Position numbers and translations under genes: made by a program. Positions 25,664-34,536 of a stretch of DNA of 64,000 nt are shown here, one piece after another (positions within the stretch are counted from its first letter, which is position 1; each line of letters opens with the position of its first letter). Source of the stretch: Hoylesella loescheii DSM 19665 = JCM 12249 = ATCC 15930. GTDB taxonomy: Bacteria > Bacteroidota > Bacteroidia > Bacteroidales > Bacteroidaceae. Below the pieces are notes generated by a model. It was not told the DNA's origin and ran no database searches. It was given only the letters and a program-made list of their open reading frames with translations. The stretch is taken from positions 372,001-436,000 of the forward strand of contig NZ_KB899210.1 of NCBI RefSeq assembly GCF_000378085.1, in the 5' to 3' direction.

Positions 25664-26839
25664 TTACCTGTTTTTCTTCTTAATATACCATTTGTGTGTA
25701 AAGAGCACATAGAGTGCAAAAGCTAGCATGATACAGGCTAACGAGGCCGACAATGCAAGTCGAATTTGGTCGGCAAAGAAGAAATAACCCACAAAAAGGC
25801 CTGTCGCAAGGCCACTTTCCCATGACAACATGTAGGTGCTTACGGCCGTTCCACGTTGGCAATGTTTGCTCAGTTTGATGAAAAAGAGTAGAAAACGCGA
25901 ACCTATAAGTCCCACACCAAGGCCTACAAGCACAGGCGAAATGTAGTTGACAATCATTTGTTTGCGCGTTAATATCATCACTAAGGCTATTGCTATGAGT
26001 ATTGAACCTGCCACAACCTGGCTTCTAAGGTCGGCATCAACAAATGCGAAACGTTCTGCAAGTAATGCCACACAAAAGCCTACCATCACCATGGCATAAA
26101 ACATGGCGGTGAATTGGGTGGACATAAGCAGACCTACCGACAAGCAAATGAGGAAGAGATTTACAAAAAGCCACTTGGCTTCGGGTAAGAAAAATCGGTC
26201 GCCACTAAACCTTTTTACACCATCTTCGGGTGTACGGAAAGGGAATTTAACCATAGCAAGTAGTATAAAAGCTGCTAAAGCCAAAATAGAACTGGCAAGA
26301 AGTGGACTGAAAGTGGTACGTGCAAAGACAATACCTAGCATCGGACCGAGCGACAGCGCAAAACGTCCGAACCATGCAGAGGCGTGATTGGCCTCGGTAC
26401 GCTGAAACGATTCGCTCTTGTCTATTATCAATGTGCTAGACAATACCATTTGTACCAATCCGAAAGCAGCACCTAACACGATGCGCAAGAATAGCAACAG
26501 GCGATATTGTATCCATGATTGTTGCATTTCGTTCTCAACAAGCCAACAACCAAGAAGGGCGAAAAACACTCCTACCATAGCCCAAAGGCATACCCTGTTA
26601 CGGCGATAGCGTTGAACGTACCAATTACAAAAGCCCCCAAAAACGAACAATCCGATGCCATAAGCACCCATTACGATACCCACCTCGTGCTGAGAAAGGC
26701 CGGCTACACTGAACATCCATACAGGCAAAACAGGGATGAGCATATAAACCGACATGGTTATAAGCAGGTTGGCAATGGCCAAAATCCAAAAGTCGGCATG
26801 CCAAAGACTGATGTGTATTGGGGTGTTTTGGGTATCCAT
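25664..26839 (-). CDS. MFS transporter
   Basis: A 391-residue inner-membrane protein with about 12 hydrophobic helices, typical of major facilitator drug or small-molecule exporters. I start at the ATG at 26839; an upstream TTG would add seven polar residues. The loop after helix 2 (NWYVQRYRRNR) carries the positive charges expected for the MFS A-motif region though the GxLaDrxGrk pattern itself is weak. The gene lies 93 bases after panB and no promoter is seen in the gap, so it may be co-transcribed with it. The substrate is unknown. Confidence 0.85.
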   Translation of the reverse strand: MDTQNTPIHISLWHADFWILAIANLLITMSVYMLIPVLPVWMFSVAGLSQHEVGIVMGAYGIGLFVFGGFCNWYVQRYRRNRVCLWAMVGVFFALLGCWLVENEMQQSWIQYRLLLFLRIVLGAAFGLVQMVLSSTLIIDKSESFQRTEANHASAWFGRFALSLGPMLGIVFARTTFSPLLASSILALAAFILLAMVKFPFRTPEDGVKRFSGDRFFLPEAKWLFVNLFLICLSVGLLMSTQFTAMFYAMVMVGFCVALLAERFAFVDADLRSQVVAGSILIAIALVMILTRKQMIVNYISPVLVGLGVGLIGSRFLLFFIKLSKHCQRGTAVSTYMLSWESGLATGLFVGYFFFADQIRLALSASLACIMLAFALYVLFTHKWYIKKKNR

Positions 26840-26932
26840 AGCTTCGTTGTTAAATGACAATTATAAAGTAGAAATGAAGAATACGCGTATTGATTGGTGG
26901 CGTTGGGCAATTACTTCAATATCACGTAAACA

Positions 26933-27754
26933 TCAATATGACTCCTCGGCAGAGGGGAACGCCGAAGCCTTAACATCGGTAATGTAGGCCTGTACGGCAT
27001 CGGTCATCTCTTTTCCAAGGTTAGCATACTGCCTTAAAAACTTGGGTTTAAAGCCTTGTGTGAGACCAAGCATGTCGGCATATACGAGAATTTGGCCATC
27101 GGTTGCATTGCCTGCACCGATCCCTATTGTGGCGCACGATACGCGTTTCGTTACCTCTGTGGCCAAAGCTGCTGGCACTTTCTCCAAGGTTATGGCAAAA
27201 CAACCTGCTTCGTCTAGTGCTACGGCGTCTGCAATCAGCTTTTCGGCTTCGGCGGTTTCTTGTGCCCTAACGCCATATCCACCAAACTTATGCACACTTT
27301 GTGGTGTTAGTCCGAGGTGGCCTATAACAGGAATGCCGATGTCTACCAAGTGCTTAATGATATCGGCAATCTCTTTTCCGCCCTCCATCTTCAACGCGTC
27401 TACACCCGTTTCTTTCATGATACGCACGGCATTGGCCACAGCCATGTCTTTTGAGACCTGATAACTACCGAACGGCATGTCACAAACAACAAGTGCGCGA
27501 CGTACAGCGCGAGCCACGCTACGGGCGTGATAAATCATCTCATCAACCGTAATAGGCAAGGTGTTGGCATTTCCTGCCATCACGTTAGAAGCCGAATCGC
27601 CCACCAAGATACCATCCACGCCTGCTCCATCGAGGATCGTCGCCGTGGTGAAATCGTATGCGGTGAGCATTGAAATCTTCTCGCCTTGGCGCTTCATCGC
27701 CACAAACTTGTTTGCTGTTACCTTCTTTATGTCAGTGTTCAAATAGCCTGCCAT
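26933..27754 (-). CDS. panB: 3-methyl-2-oxobutanoate hydroxymethyltransferase
   Basis: First committed enzyme of pantothenate synthesis; transfers a hydroxymethyl group from methylene-tetrahydrofolate to ketoisovalerate. I start at the ATG at 27754 (273 residues), not the upstream TTG. Family blocks are visible: KISMLTAYDFTTATILD at the start, LVGDSASNVMAG with the metal-binding aspartate, DMPFGSY, the catalytic-loop GHLGLTPQSVHKFGGY, and IGIGAGNATDGQ near the end. No other pan gene is adjacent. The leader carries a perfect nine-base hairpin. Confidence 0.97.
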   Translation of the reverse strand: MAGYLNTDIKKVTANKFVAMKRQGEKISMLTAYDFTTATILDGAGVDGILVGDSASNVMAGNANTLPITVDEMIYHARSVARAVRRALVVCDMPFGSYQVSKDMAVANAVRIMKETGVDALKMEGGKEIADIIKHLVDIGIPVIGHLGLTPQSVHKFGGYGVRAQETAEAEKLIADAVALDEAGCFAITLEKVPAALATEVTKRVSCATIGIGAGNATDGQILVYADMLGLTQGFKPKFLRQYANLGKEMTDAVQAYITDVKASAFPSAEESY

Positions 27755-27775
27755 TACGTTCAATTATTTTCAATT

Positions 27776-27806
27776 AATGGAGTTAGAGCCTTGCCCCAAC
27801 TCCATT
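27776..27806 (-). promoter_or_regulatory. hairpin in the panB leader
   Basis: A perfect nine-base stem AATGGAGTT with AACTCCATT around a 13-base loop lies within the predicted panB leader, 22 bases before the ATG. There is no U-tract directly after it, so it is not a plain terminator. It could affect translation or RNA stability. Confidence 0.5.
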
Positions 27807-27833
27807 CTATCGTTTACAGTTGTTAATTTGTGG

Positions 27834-27865
27834 CAAAGTTAAGCATTATTATCCATATCTGCAAA
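27834..27865 (-). promoter_or_regulatory. promoter of panB
   Basis: Read leftward: TTTG at 27865-27862, a 20-base spacer and TAACTTTG at 27841-27834 followed by CC. Both elements match the Bacteroidetes consensus. Predicted leader about 70 bases. Confidence 0.72.
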
Positions 27866-27934
27866 TTGTGCTAGTTAAAGACGTGACACACGAATGATTA
27901 ATGAAAAACACTCGGCATTAGCCTTACCACATGG

Positions 27935-29038
27935 TCATAGCTTGATATCACACATTTGTGCGATAACCATGTCCACTTCTTCATCGGTCATGGTGGGGTT
28001 TAATGGCAGACTTAGCTCTTCTCGATGTATGCGTTCGGTGATGGGCAGAGAAAGTCCGTTCCACTCGGAATAGCACTGTTGCTTGTGTGGGGGGATGGGA
28101 TAATGGATGATTGTTTCGATGCCTCGCTGGTGTAATTCAAGCTGCAATTGCTCGCGTTTAGCACACAATACGGGGAAAATATGAAACACATTGTTTGTTA
28201 AATATGCCTCTGTTGGCAACGTTACGTCAGTATTTCTGACGCTATTGATGTACCTTTGGGCGATGGCTACACGGCGTTCGTTATCTCGGTCTAGCCATTT
28301 TAGCTTCTCGTTAAGCACTGCGGCCTGCACTTCATCCATCCTACTGTTTTGTCCCACATAGTCGAACACATATTTCTTGCTCGACCCATAGTTACCTAAT
28401 GCACGTATAATGTTTGCCAGCTCTTCGTCGTTGGTGGTTACTGCACCGGCATCACCCAACGCACCAAGGTTCTTACCAGGATAGAAGCTATGGCCAGCCG
28501 CATGATCAATACTTCCTGTCCGCTTTCCTTTCCACAGGCATCCATGGGCCTGGGCATTGTCTTCAATTACCAAAAGTTGATGCGCTGTGCAAACGGAAAC
28601 CAAATCATCGGTGAAAGCGCACTTACCATATAGGTGCACAATGAGTAGTGCTTTGGTACGCTTTCCAATGTGTTTAGCCAGCTGTTGCGCGTCTATCTGA
28701 AACGTATCAGGGTGTGGCTCAACCAGAATAGGTACCAATCCGTTAGACGTTATCGAAATGATTGAAGCGATATAGGTGTTGGCTGGCACAAGTATTTCAT
28801 CGCCCTGATGCAACAAACCCTTCTCAATGTAGGCCTTGAAGATAAGCGACAGGGCGTCTAATCCATTTCCACAAGCCACGCAATGCGCAGTGCCGATGTA
28901 TTGGGCATACGCCTTTTCGAATGCATTTACTTCGTTACCCAACAGATACCAACCACTATCCACCACCCTACGAACGGCTTCTTGCAGCTGTTCGCGGTGT
29001 TGTGCGGTGTATCGTTGAAGGTCGAAATACTTTAGCAT
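27935..29038 (-). CDS. fdtB: DegT/DnrJ/EryC1 family sugar aminotransferase (FdtB-like)
   Basis: PLP-dependent aminotransferase for a dTDP-3-keto-6-deoxyhexose, predicted to give a 3-amino-3,6-dideoxy sugar. The 367-residue protein has the family layout: an N-terminal FDLQRY start, CGNGLDAL for phosphate binding, DNAQAHG with the PLP-contacting aspartate, and [16 protein letters not shown] with the Schiff-base lysine. The role as FdtB is inferred from the fdtA-like and rmlB genes upstream in the same direction; sequence family alone would also fit other 3- or 4-aminotransferases. Confidence 0.85.
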   Translation of the reverse strand: MLKYFDLQRYTAQHREQLQEAVRRVVDSGWYLLGNEVNAFEKAYAQYIGTAHCVACGNGLDALSLIFKAYIEKGLLHQGDEILVPANTYIASIISITSNGLVPILVEPHPDTFQIDAQQLAKHIGKRTKALLIVHLYGKCAFTDDLVSVCTAHQLLVIEDNAQAHGCLWKGKRTGSIDHAAGHSFYPGKNLGALGDAGAVTTNDEELANIIRALGNYGSSKKYVFDYVGQNSRMDEVQAAVLNEKLKWLDRDNERRVAIAQRYINSVRNTDVTLPTEAYLTNNVFHIFPVLCAKREQLQLELHQRGIETIIHYPIPPHKQQCYSEWNGLSLPITERIHREELSLPLNPTMTDEEVDMVIAQMCDIKL

Positions 29039-29121
29039 GATATGAAAGGGATATTATGTGTTATATATATGAATACCAAATAAATATCTTCAGGCATTTA
29101 AAGATAAGGTTCGTGCGGAAC

Positions 29122-30063
29122 TTAGGGCGTCCATTCGTAGGTGTCGTAACATACGCCACGCCCTCCAAAACCTTCCTTTTGGAATATGAGCGACTTGTTT
29201 AGCAACCGTCCGTGGTCTTCGGTAGACTTGCCAAAGTCGAAATAAGGTTTGTCGGGAAACACTTCGTTGATGAGATAACGAAAGAGCAGGTCGAGGGCGC
29301 CAACAGCTTTTCCTTTGGCCGAAGCGGATATATACTGTACGTGTACTACACGTGGCATAATGTAGAGAACGGTTCCTGCCACCATTTCATTGTCTAAATA
29401 GGCCGCATAAAGGCAGATGTTCGAGGGAAAATGGTTAGCCAACGCCGTTATTTCGCTAAGCGAATGAACAGGAGAAGCGGCATATCGTTGTTGCAAATTG
29501 GCAGATAACACATCCCAAAAAGCAGCGAAATCTTCACTGGCCACAATTCTTACGCTTGCCTTTTCAGCCTTGCGCAGGCAGTCTTTACGCGATTGACTGA
29601 AAGCCAGTTTGTTTTCTTGCGCAATGGTAGATGATATTTCGCGAGCCGTTAGACGAGCATCGCAGACGTTGAAAAGCGCATAGAGGTCTTCTTCGGCTGG
29701 CAATTCATGGTATATCCACGGCACAGGGCGATACACAACGCGTGTTATTCCAGCATCGCGTAACCACGTATTTATACACACGAACATCTTCATCACCTTC
29801 TCCGCCCTACCCTTCTTATCAGTTATTAGTCCGCCATAGGTTAATCCGCTGTGAGATGTCACACTCCCATCGGCCTCTTTATTGAGCGGTAAAAGTGCCA
29901 CCAACGACTGTTTATCATATATAAGAAGCGAGAAATCTGTGAACCGCTGGCGATGATATTCCATATAATCGCGCAAGAAAAGGAAGGTCCCGTTGCGACT
30001 TTTGCGAACGAAACGGTCCCATTGGGCTTTCATTTCTGACTTATATCTTACAACTTCGTACAT
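29122..30063 (-). CDS. GNAT/FemAB-like acyltransferase
   Basis: A 313-residue protein with a double-GNAT look, as in FemAB-like and BioF2-like acyltransferases. A conserved C-terminal section contains the phrases AGTVLYIMPRVVHVQYISAS and a PYFDFGKSTED block with the acidic residue typical of this group. No signal peptide. It lies between fdtA and fdtB, where other dTDP-Fuc3NAc clusters carry the left-handed beta-helix acetyltransferase FdtC; no such hexapeptide protein is seen here. The idea that this protein acylates the 3-amino sugar is an inference from position. Confidence 0.7.
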   Translation of the reverse strand: MYEVVRYKSEMKAQWDRFVRKSRNGTFLFLRDYMEYHRQRFTDFSLLIYDKQSLVALLPLNKEADGSVTSHSGLTYGGLITDKKGRAEKVMKMFVCINTWLRDAGITRVVYRPVPWIYHELPAEEDLYALFNVCDARLTAREISSTIAQENKLAFSQSRKDCLRKAEKASVRIVASEDFAAFWDVLSANLQQRYAASPVHSLSEITALANHFPSNICLYAAYLDNEMVAGTVLYIMPRVVHVQYISASAKGKAVGALDLLFRYLINEVFPDKPYFDFGKSTEDHGRLLNKSLIFQKEGFGGRGVCYDTYEWTP

Positions 30064-30112
30064 TCTGAATTGGAGGATTGGGTGTTAAAAGCTAGGTCAT
30101 GAACTTTGCTGT

Positions 30113-30532
30113 TCATCGCCCTTTCTTATCTTCAACATAATGAAGAAAGTCGTCGTACTCGCGAATGTAGTCGTCTTCGTCGAATGGTTCGGAGGCCAAA
30201 ACCAAACAAACAGCTCCTGAAGAGAAGTCGTCTAGGTTTCGCCATACATCTGTATCGATAAACAATCCTTGGTATGGATGGTTAAGCAACACTGTTTTTC
30301 GCTCTTCACCATTATCAACCGTTACATGAAAACTGCCGCTAAGGGCGATGAGAACTTCCTTACACAACTTGTGCGCATGACCTCCACGGCATTCTCCACC
30401 AGGCACATCGTATACCCAATAAACGCGTTTTATATCGAACGGGACATCGGTAAACGACTGCGCTACTGTGAGATTACCACGCGGGTCGGTTATTTTTGGG
30501 AAGTCGATAAGGGTTGTGTTCAAGTGTTTCAT
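30113..30532 (-). CDS. fdtA: FdtA/QdtA-type dTDP-sugar 3,4-ketoisomerase (cupin)
   Basis: Small cupin enzyme that moves the keto group of dTDP-4-keto-6-deoxyglucose from C4 to C3, making the FdtB substrate. I start at 30532 (139 residues) because the ATG overlaps the upstream gene's stop in an ATGA, a translational-coupling arrangement; a frame extending 11 codons upstream exists. Signatures are DPRGNLTVA near the start, VYDVPGGECRGGHAHK with the catalytic histidine pair, and HPYQGLFID. Whether the product has gluco (QdtA) or galacto (FdtA) configuration cannot be read from the sequence. Confidence 0.87.
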   Translation of the reverse strand: MKHLNTTLIDFPKITDPRGNLTVAQSFTDVPFDIKRVYWVYDVPGGECRGGHAHKLCKEVLIALSGSFHVTVDNGEERKTVLLNHPYQGLFIDTDVWRNLDDFSSGAVCLVLASEPFDEDDYIREYDDFLHYVEDKKGR

Positions 30533-30831
30533 TTCTTGTTTATCAGACTTTTTAGCATCTGCCATTCGGGCGTTACGGCTAATTTACGTAAGTCGAGGGC
30601 AATGTTTTCAGCCGTTTGGGCATCCGTTTCGTTCTGTGCTTGTGCCAGTTGGCGCAATGTTAGCCTTGTTTTTCCGAACAGTCCATAGAAAGATATGAGT
30701 CGTTGTTCATTGAAAGTGGGCAGCAGGTGAAACAAATGTTCTACGTAATGCCCCACCTGATGGCTCACCAACTTTGGGTTCTGACCAAAGCTAATTAGGA
30801 AAGCATGCAGCTCTGTGGAGATATTATCCAT
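30529..30831 (-). CDS. hypothetical protein in the dTDP-sugar operon
   Basis: A 100-residue mostly helical protein that I do not recognise. The start is the ATG at 30831, which overlaps the rmlB stop in TGATG, and its own stop overlaps the fdtA start in ATGA. Both overlaps imply tight translational coupling with rmlB and fdtA and make it a real gene. There is no signal peptide, membrane segment, cysteine pair or nucleotide-binding motif. Confidence 0.7.
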   Translation of the reverse strand: MDNISTELHAFLISFGQNPKLVSHQVGHYVEHLFHLLPTFNEQRLISFYGLFGKTRLTLRQLAQAQNETDAQTAENIALDLRKLAVTPEWQMLKSLINKK

Positions 30832-31979
30832 CAGCGGTTGCCGTACATCTCTTCGTAATACTTCTGATAATCGCCGCTGGTTACTTCGGCAATCCACTCC
30901 TGATTGGCCAAGTTCCACTCGATAGTCTTAGCTATTCCATCGGCAAACATGGTTTCGGGATACCAACCCAGTTCGTTTTTGATCTTCGTTGGGTCGATAC
31001 CATAACGTTGGTCATGCCCCAATCGGTCGGCCACATACGTGATCAGGTCTTCGTTTATCCAATCGGTGCGTATCTCGCCATTGGTGTCCAGCTCTTGTTT
31101 TTTTAGCACACGGCGAAGGCTCTTGTCGTTATCCATCAGCTGGCGAATGGTCTTAATAACCAGTTTTACAATGTCGATGTTCTTCATTTCGTTGTGTCCG
31201 CCAACGTTATACACTTCGCCTACGCACCCTTCGCGCACAACAAGGTCGATAGCTTTACAATGGTCTTCCACGTAGAGCCAATCTCTAACGTTCTCGCCTT
31301 TGCCGTAAACGGGTAGCTTTTTCCCTTCTAAAATATTGTTGATGATTAGTGGAATAAGCTTCTCGGGGAAATGATATGGGCCGTAATTGTTGGAGCAGCG
31401 TGTGATGCTTACGGGCATGTGGTAGGTGTCGTGGTAAGCCATAACAAACATGTCGGCACTAGCTTTCGATGCGCTATATGGGCTATGAGGACACAAAGGC
31501 GTTGTTTCCATGAAATAACCAGTATCTCCAAGCGAGCCATAAACTTCGTCGGTAGACACCTGATGATAGCGTTTGCCAGCTTTCCATGTGGGATAACCCG
31601 TTTCGTCTTTGCCTGTAACCCAAGCCTTACGCGCAGCATCCAAAAGGTTTTGGGTACCAAGGATGTTCACCGAAAGAAACAGTTGTGGGTCTTCTATACT
31701 GCGGTCCACATGACTTTCGGCGGCAAAGTTAACCACATAATCGATGTCGTTGTCAGCAAAAAGACCGTTAACCAAGTCGCGGTTGCGTATATCACCACGT
31801 ACAAACACACAACGCTTGTCGTCGATGTCGTTCTTAATTGTTCCCAAATTGCCTGCGTATGTAAGCAGGTCGAGCACAATAACCTTGATGTCTTCGTGCT
31901 TATACTTCTTTTCCAAGAGGTACTTGATGTAGTTGGCACCGATAAAACCGGCAGCGCCTGTTACGAGATAGGTTTTCAT
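30831..31979 (-). CDS. rmlB: dTDP-glucose 4,6-dehydratase
   Basis: Converts dTDP-glucose to dTDP-4-keto-6-deoxyglucose, the shared precursor of rhamnose and amino-deoxyhexoses. The 382-residue protein belongs to the extended SDR family: GAAGFIGANY at residues 8-17 for NAD, the active-site region STDEVYGSLG with its Asp-Glu pair, and the YSASKAS catalytic tyrosine-lysine motif. It is slightly longer than the usual 350 residues because of an insertion between the NAD-binding part and the active site. rmlA, rmlC and rmlD are not in the window; the downstream genes instead point to a 3-amino sugar. Confidence 0.96.
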   Translation of the reverse strand: MKTYLVTGAAGFIGANYIKYLLEKKYKHEDIKVIVLDLLTYAGNLGTIKNDIDDKRCVFVRGDIRNRDLVNGLFADNDIDYVVNFAAESHVDRSIEDPQLFLSVNILGTQNLLDAARKAWVTGKDETGYPTWKAGKRYHQVSTDEVYGSLGDTGYFMETTPLCPHSPYSASKASADMFVMAYHDTYHMPVSITRCSNNYGPYHFPEKLIPLIINNILEGKKLPVYGKGENVRDWLYVEDHCKAIDLVVREGCVGEVYNVGGHNEMKNIDIVKLVIKTIRQLMDNDKSLRRVLKKQELDTNGEIRTDWINEDLITYVADRLGHDQRYGIDPTKIKNELGWYPETMFADGIAKTIEWNLANQEWIAEVTSGDYQKYYEEMYGNR

Positions 31980-31991
31980 AACTAAATATAT

Positions 31992-32498
31992 TTATTGCTT
32001 TTTATTCTTGTCTGTTAATGTAATGACTTCGCAATCGGTAAACTTTTCACCATCAATCGTGAGCCTAACGATTGTTCGTTCTTTGTGGAAACCATGCATT
32101 CCTGCTGCTCCGGGATTGATGTAGAGCATGTTTAGCGTTTTGTCGTATTGGATTTTCAGAATGTGTGAATGTCCTACGACGAACAGTTTGGGCGGACTTG
32201 CATAGAGTGTGCCCTGTATGCGTGGGTCGTAATGCCCTGGATAACCGCCGATATGGGTCATCAAAACATCCACATCTTCTACCTTAAAACGCAATCGCTC
32301 TGGGTAAAGACGACGTAGGTCGCCACCATCGATGTTGCCATGCACTGCCTTTAGCGGCTTAATGGCTGCCAATCGCATAGAAACCTCCAACGAACCGATG
32401 TCGCCAGCATGCCAAATCTCATCGCATTCGGCGAAATAGGTTAAATACTTGTCGTCCCAATAGCCGTGGGTGTCGCTCAATATGCCTATTCGTCGCAT
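31992..32498 (-). CDS. YfcE/MJ0936-type metallophosphoesterase
   Basis: A 168-residue phosphodiesterase of the small calcineurin-like family. The metal ligands are in SDTHG (residues 8-12), GDIGS, GNIDG, a histidine in THIGGYPGH and GHSH near residue 110. Its start overlaps the end of the kinase gene by 13 bases and rmlB follows after 12 bases, so it is part of the same transcript. Substrate is unknown; characterised relatives act on model phosphodiesters. Confidence 0.88.
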   Translation of the reverse strand: MRRIGILSDTHGYWDDKYLTYFAECDEIWHAGDIGSLEVSMRLAAIKPLKAVHGNIDGGDLRRLYPERLRFKVEDVDVLMTHIGGYPGHYDPRIQGTLYASPPKLFVVGHSHILKIQYDKTLNMLYINPGAAGMHGFHKERTIVRLTIDGEKFTDCEVITLTDKNKKQ

Positions 32499-33124
32499 GG
32501 TTTAGAAAACTTGGCTTTAATGAATTGGCAAAGAATATCGGCTGTGTCCGCTATGCCTAAGACTGAGGAATTAACACAAAGGTCGTATGAGGAACCAAGT
32601 CCCCACGCCTTACCCGTATAAAACTCGTAATAGGCTGCTCGGCGTTCATCTCCTTCGCGCACAATGGTGGCAGCCTTTTTCTCATCGCATTGTAGGCGTT
32701 GCATCACGCGTTGGATACGCTCTTCGACATTTGCTGTTACGAATAAACTAAGAAGATGAGGAGCATCTCGCAGAATATAGTCGGCACATCTACCAACAAA
32801 CACACAATGATTTGCCTCGGCTGCCTTGATAATGGCCTCACTTTGGAACTTAAACAGCGTGTCTTGCGACAGCTCGTTTTGAAACATACCATGCTCTCCG
32901 CCGATAAGTGGGAGATTATAACGAAAGAAACTCTTGCTAAACGCTTTCTGCTCGTCGTTGCGTTCAAAGAGGCGTTCACACAGGCCGCTTTCCTTTGCAG
33001 CAAGATTCAACAACTCGCTATCATACATTTTATAGCCCAAGCGTTGCGCCAACAGGGTGGCAATTTCCCTGCCACCGCTGCCAAGCTGTCTGCCCACTGT
33101 TATGATAATGTTCGAAGTGTTCAT
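32486..33124 (-). CDS. cytidylate kinase-like family protein
   Basis: A 212-residue P-loop protein of the cytidylate-kinase-like family. The P-loop region is atypical, GRQLGSGGREIA at residues 11-22, where the classical lysine is replaced by arginine, as usual in this family. FVGRCADYIL and the arginine-rich lid-like region (ERIQRVMQRLQ, REGDERRAAYYEF) follow. It is not the canonical Cmk of the cell, and its substrate is unknown. The gene lies between the MATE transporter (two bases away) and the phosphodiesterase (13-base overlap). Confidence 0.82.
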   Translation of the reverse strand: MNTSNIIITVGRQLGSGGREIATLLAQRLGYKMYDSELLNLAAKESGLCERLFERNDEQKAFSKSFFRYNLPLIGGEHGMFQNELSQDTLFKFQSEAIIKAAEANHCVFVGRCADYILRDAPHLLSLFVTANVEERIQRVMQRLQCDEKKAATIVREGDERRAAYYEFYTGKAWGLGSSYDLCVNSSVLGIADTADILCQFIKAKFSKPCDE

Positions 33125-33126
33125 TG

Positions 33127-34491
33127 CTATAATGTCTTTTGTTTGTTGATTCTACGCATAAACAAGACCATGATTACGGCTGTTACCAATGCCGATATGG
33201 TATCGGCTACGGGCATAGACCACCATACGCCGTCTACACCATAGAGCGTGGGTAACACCAGGAGCAGTGGAATTAAGAAAACCAACTGCCTTGAAAGCGA
33301 AAGGAATACGCTTATTTTGGCCTTGCCGATGCTTTGGAAGAAGTTGGCGATAACCATTTGATAGCCGATGATGGGGAAAGACACCATCGTTGTGCGCATG
33401 GCGTGTACCGAAAGGTCGGTGAGGGTTTGGTCGGATGTGAAGAGCCTAACGCACTGTTCGGGTAAGAACTCACCCACAACGAAACCCGTTGTGGTTACGC
33501 AGGTGCCACAAATAACCGCGTATTTCAACACGCGCATCATGCGATCGTACTTCATCGCACCATAATTATAGCCTGCAATGGGTTGCATTCCTTGGTTAAC
33601 GCCGATGGTTATCATCACGAATATAAAGGCAATGCGATTGATGATGCCGTAAGCACCAACGGCCATATCGCCTCCGTGCGACACCAAACTATTGTTAATG
33701 ATAATGACTACAAAGCAAGCGCACACGTTCATGGAAAAGGGCGACATGCCAATGGCAAGGATGTTCTTCACCAAACGACTGCGCAAGTGGTATATTCCAC
33801 GCTTGAAATGTATAAACTCGGCCTTGTTGCTGAACATCACCAACTGCCATATCAAAGCTAGAAGCTGTGAAAGCACAGTGGCATAGGCTGCTCCGCGTAT
33901 GCCTAAGCCTAATGGCCAGATGAAGATTGGGTCGAGTATGGCGTTGAGTATCACCGTGAAGATGGTCATGTACATAGACAACTGGGGCTTTCCTGCGGCT
34001 CGTTGCAAGGCGTTAAGACCAAAATACAGGTGTGTAACAACGTTTCCAAGAAGGATAATCTCCATGTAATCTTTGGCGTATGGCAGCGTTTGGGCACTCG
34101 CTCCAAAGAACATCAGGATGGGTTCGAGAAACAAAAGGCTGATAATGGAGAAGCAAACACCCGTTATGATGTTCAACACTACGGTGTTGCCAAGTATGTT
34201 TTGGGCGGCGTCATAGTCTTTTTGTCCCAACTTTACAGAAAGCAGACTAGACGCTCCCACCCCTACTCCTGCACCAAAAGCGGTAGAAAGGTTCATCAGC
34301 GGAAAGGTAATGGCAAGTCCAGAGATAGCCAAAGCACCAACGCCCTGCCCGATAAAGATGCTATCAACCATGTTATAGAGTGAGGATGCCGTCATGGCGA
34401 TGATGGCCGGGACGGCATAACGCATAAGCAATTGCCCAACAGGCTTTGTCCCTAACTCTAATGTCGATTTCTGATTGTCCATTGCTTTCAT
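33127..34491 (-). CDS. MATE family efflux transporter
   Basis: A 454-residue membrane protein with 12 predicted helices arranged as two similar halves, characteristic of MATE exporters driven by sodium or protons. The N-terminal MVDSIFIGQGVGALAISGL and the second-half MQPIAGYNYGA segment are family hallmarks. Two in-frame starts are possible (34491 and 34482); the predicted transcript begins at about 34498, so the second would leave a more normal leader. It is the first gene of the run that continues through the dTDP-sugar genes. The substrate is unknown. Confidence 0.92.
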   Translation of the reverse strand: MKAMDNQKSTLELGTKPVGQLLMRYAVPAIIAMTASSLYNMVDSIFIGQGVGALAISGLAITFPLMNLSTAFGAGVGVGASSLLSVKLGQKDYDAAQNILGNTVVLNIITGVCFSIISLLFLEPILMFFGASAQTLPYAKDYMEIILLGNVVTHLYFGLNALQRAAGKPQLSMYMTIFTVILNAILDPIFIWPLGLGIRGAAYATVLSQLLALIWQLVMFSNKAEFIHFKRGIYHLRSRLVKNILAIGMSPFSMNVCACFVVIIINNSLVSHGGDMAVGAYGIINRIAFIFVMITIGVNQGMQPIAGYNYGAMKYDRMMRVLKYAVICGTCVTTTGFVVGEFLPEQCVRLFTSDQTLTDLSVHAMRTTMVSFPIIGYQMVIANFFQSIGKAKISVFLSLSRQLVFLIPLLLVLPTLYGVDGVWWSMPVADTISALVTAVIMVLFMRRINKQKTL

Positions 34492-34504
34492 TCGCTTTGT
34501 CCTG

Positions 34505-34536
34505 CAAAAGTACTAATTATAGCTGGTTTTCACAAA
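34505..34536 (-). promoter_or_regulatory. promoter of the MATE-to-fdtB run
   Basis: Read leftward: TTTG at 34536-34533, a 20-base spacer and TACTTTTG at 34512-34505 followed by C. Full match to consensus. No other strong promoter is seen before rmlB, so it may drive all eight genes down to 27935. Confidence 0.75.

Noticed and set aside
26880..26891. Perfect 12-base palindrome AATACGCGTATT between panB and the MFS gene
   Set aside because: A single short palindrome without a second copy or a nearby regulator; an operator cannot be claimed.
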